A stretch of DNA of 33,252 nucleotides from assembly GCA_017462405.1 (NCBI GenBank), contig JAFTRF010000300.1, positions 1 through 33,252 on the forward strand, read 5' to 3'. Each line of letters begins with the position of its first letter. Position 1 is the first letter of the stretch. Origin of the DNA: Clostridia bacterium (GTDB lineage: Bacteria > Bacillota > Clostridia > Oscillospirales > Acutalibacteraceae). Shown here piece by piece: positions 31,404 through 33,252 of this stretch. Below the pieces are notes generated by a model that worked only from the letters and a program-made list of their open reading frames with translations, was not told where the DNA came from and did no database searches. The translations under genes were made by a program, and so were the position numbers.

Positions 31404-32091
31404 TGTCAGCCACCTCCTTGGATGCACATTCGGTTTTGCTGCACTTGTCCTTCATCGGGCAGCCGCCGCAGCCTGCGGTCTGCTTTTCGCCGTCCTCGCC
31501 GGCCAGCTTGTTGGCCAGTGCCACCAGCAGACCGAATACGAAGAAGCCGCCGGGAGCCAGTACGAAGATCAGCATGGGTTCCACCACGCCGAAAGTTACG
31601 TCGATGCCAAACCACGTGCCCGCACCCAGAATTTCACGGATGGAGCCCATGAGCAGCAGTGCGCAGGTAAAGCCCACGCCCATGCCCAGACCGTCCATGA
31701 TGGAGGGCAGGACCTTGTTTTTGCTGGCGAACATTTCTGCACGGCCGAGAATGATGCAGTTCACCACGATCAGCGGCAGATAAATGCCCAGCGCTTCGTC
31801 CAGTGCCGGTGCAAACGCCTTGACGATCATCTGCACCATCGACACAAAGCCGGCGATGATGGTGATATAGGCCGGGATGCGCACCTTGTCCGGAATGACG
31901 TTCCGCAGCAGCGAAATGACCGCATTGGAGCAGATCAGCACCAGCGTAGCCGCCGCACCCATGCCGATGGCGTTGCTGGCCGCGGTAGTGACTGCCAGCG
32001 TGGGGCAGGTACCCAGCACCAGCCGCAGTACGGGGTTTTCTTTGATGATACCTTTGGAAAATTCGTGGAACAGACCGTTTTTCTTTTTCAT
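31390..32091 (-). CDS. rnfE: Rnf complex subunit RnfE with Cys-rich C-terminal tail
   Basis: A 233-aa membrane protein. The core is standard RnfE: ENPVLRLVLGTCPTLAVT and IYLPLIVVNCIILGRAE carry the cluster Cys residues, and APGGFFVFGLLVAL is the last helix. After it a soluble tail of about 35 residues contains CGGCPMKDKCSKTEC, spacing C-x2-C-x5-C-x4-C, which could bind a further metal centre. The ATG at 32091 follows the rnfG stop by one base. Confidence 0.95.
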   Translation of the reverse strand: MKKKNGLFHEFSKGIIKENPVLRLVLGTCPTLAVTTAASNAIGMGAAATLVLICSNAVISLLRNVIPDKVRIPAYITIIAGFVSMVQMIVKAFAPALDEALGIYLPLIVVNCIILGRAEMFASKNKVLPSIMDGLGMGVGFTCALLLMGSIREILGAGTWFGIDVTFGVVEPMLIFVLAPGGFFVFGLLVALANKLAGEDGEKQTAGCGGCPMKDKCSKTECASKEVADNGNA

Positions 32092-32092
32092 G

Positions 32093-32659
32093 TCAGTTCT
32101 CCGCTCCTTCCTGTGCGCGGAAAATGGTGACCGCGTCGTTGACCGCCTTGACCACCGCGTTGGAGCTGATGGTGGCGCTGGAAATCGCCTCGATGCCGCC
32201 TTCCGCCGGGGCTGCCGTACCGAACTTGTACACCGTATACTTGTTGTTGCCGGGGATCATGCCCAGAAACTGCCCCCAGAAGCTTTCCTTGGTGCAGTTG
32301 GCGCCCAGACCAACGGTTTCGTTGTGGCTGAGGATGCTCACGCCGGTCACTTCGCCGGTGACAGCGATGCCGGTCATCACGCGCACCTTGCCGCCGTAGC
32401 CGCTGGTTTCCGTAATGATGACGTAACCGGCCTTGGCACCGTCGGCATCCTTGCCGATGTACAGCGTATCGCTGAGGGCTTCAAAGCTTTCTGCCGTGGT
32501 CAGCACCTCGGCGCGGGCACTCTGCTCCGCTTCTGCCGCCAGCTGTGCAATGCGCTCCTTGGTCAGTGCATCCACACCTCCCAGACCAGCGGTAACGATC
32601 AGACAGATGATCATCAGGGTCAGGGCCGGGCGCAGAATGGTTTTCAGATCCAGTTTCAT
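32093..32659 (-). CDS. rnfG: Rnf complex subunit RnfG (covalent FMN)
   Basis: A 188-aa protein with one N-terminal membrane helix (about 9-30) and an outward FMN-binding domain. SILSHNETVGLGANC and AISSATISSNAVV are the family signatures; the Thr in SSATIS is the expected site of phosphoester-linked FMN. The ATG overlaps the rnfD stop by 4 bases. Confidence 0.95.
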   Translation of the reverse strand: MKLDLKTILRPALTLMIICLIVTAGLGGVDALTKERIAQLAAEAEQSARAEVLTTAESFEALSDTLYIGKDADGAKAGYVIITETSGYGGKVRVMTGIAVTGEVTGVSILSHNETVGLGANCTKESFWGQFLGMIPGNNKYTVYKFGTAAPAEGGIEAISSATISSNAVVKAVNDAVTIFRAQEGAEN

Positions 32660-33252
32660 GCCGCCTTGCCCCCTTTCTTCAGCGTGCCAAACGCCTTGGG
32701 ACGGGTCAGGTCCTCGATGTGCGGCACCAGTACGTTCATCAGCACGATGGCGTAGGACACACCCTCCGACAGCGCGCCAAACTGGCGGATGATGACCGTG
32801 ATCAGACCACAGCCGATGCCGAACACCCAGCGGCCGGCCGGGGTCACGGGCGAGGTAGTGTAGTCCGTTGCCATGAAGATGGCGCCGAGCATCACACCGC
32901 CGGTCATAACGGCTGCCAGCGGATCGCCGCCCAGCAGGAGGGTCATCAGTGCCACCGTACCGATAAAGGTCAGCGGGATCACTGGGGAAATCACCCGGCG
33001 CATCAGCAGATAGGCAAAGCCGATCAGCAGCGCCAGCACGCAGGTTTCACCGATGCAGCCGCCGTGGATGCCCAGAAACAGCCGCAGGTTGCTGACTTCC
33101 TCGCCCCGGCCCAGCTGGACCAGCGGAGTTGCCGAGGTCACGGCATCCACCACGGAGGACGATTTATAGTAGAACGGCTCCACCCAGTTGGACATGGCCG
33201 CCGGGAAGCTCACCAGCAGAATCACACGCGCCGTGGCCGCCGGGTTCACGAA
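32656..33252 (-). CDS. rnfD: Rnf complex subunit RnfD (5' part beyond window edge)
   Basis: The C-terminal ~198 residues of RnfD; the frame is open through base 33252 (FVNPAATARV...), so the start and rnfC lie to the right. DAVTSATPLVQL contains the Thr expected to carry FMN. Five or so membrane segments follow (for example VALMTLLLGGDPLAAVMTGG and FMATDYTTSPVTPAGRWVFG, both typical of RnfD). Order on the minus strand is D-G-E-A-B, the usual clostridial arrangement. Confidence 0.95.
   Translation of the reverse strand, partial: FVNPAATARVILLVSFPAAMSNWVEPFYYKSSSVVDAVTSATPLVQLGRGEEVSNLRLFLGIHGGCIGETCVLALLIGFAYLLMRRVISPVIPLTFIGTVALMTLLLGGDPLAAVMTGGVMLGAIFMATDYTTSPVTPAGRWVFGIGCGLITVIIRQFGALSEGVSYAIVLMNVLVPHIEDLTRPKAFGTLKKGGKAA

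Overview
The window (about 33 kb, GC-rich) reads as chromosomal DNA of an anaerobic gut Firmicute of the class Clostridia, most likely the Ruminococcaceae/Oscillospirales (Faecalibacterium or Gemmiger-like). The reasons are the Rnf electron-transport operon, AddAB-type repair, a class II aldolase, LytTR and PocR-AraC regulators, many sigma-A promoters with 17-bp spacers, strong purine-rich ribosome sites and a set of host-glycan enzymes. The genus is an inference; no rRNA gene is present. I see no insertion sequence, prophage or CRISPR array.

Left part (1-7270): the 5' part of addB; an esterase-like alpha/beta hydrolase; asnS, divergent from the glycolytic aldolase gene fba; then a compact regulatory locus. 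In that locus a LytTR DNA-binding protein and a DUF3021 membrane protein overlap by 4 bp and diverge from a membrane-anchored protein with TPR-like and NPCBM-like parts. A textbook LytTR operator (two 9-mers, 12-bp spacer) lies between the two divergent promoters.

Middle part (7271-17530): an mrp / GH29 alpha-fucosidase / VanZ-like run; a 0.7-kb stretch rich in palindromic repeats; an MFS transporter translationally coupled to a beta-propeller glycosidase-like protein; and an N-acetylhexosamine block. That block is a PocR-AraC regulator overlapping nagA, divergent from a GT-A nucleotidyltransferase and a NahK-type 1-kinase. Matching inverted 9-mers sit next to the two divergent promoters. With the GH20 hexosaminidase further right and the fucosidase, this points to intracellular use of imported mucin or milk-glycan fragments.

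Right-middle part (17530-29860): a 43-aa protein; a Cys-rich/Gly-rich membrane protein with a downstream lipoprotein; a repeat-sensor lipoprotein; a purF paralog lacking the catalytic Cys, followed by a small XRE regulator; a Met-Glu-Val tRNA operon; the GH20 gene; a PfoR-like EIIC membrane protein; an MnmM-type methyltransferase; a lipoprotein; and an ECF sigma factor overlapping a 616-aa membrane anti-sigma-like protein. The extracytoplasmic part of that last protein is homologous along its whole length to the repeat-sensor lipoprotein at 19361-20428.

Right end (29930-33252): the rnfD(partial)-G-E-A-B part of an Rnf operon (ferredoxin:NAD+ oxidoreductase ion pump), closed by a terminator at about 29930. 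Most other long open frames are antisense shadows of these genes.
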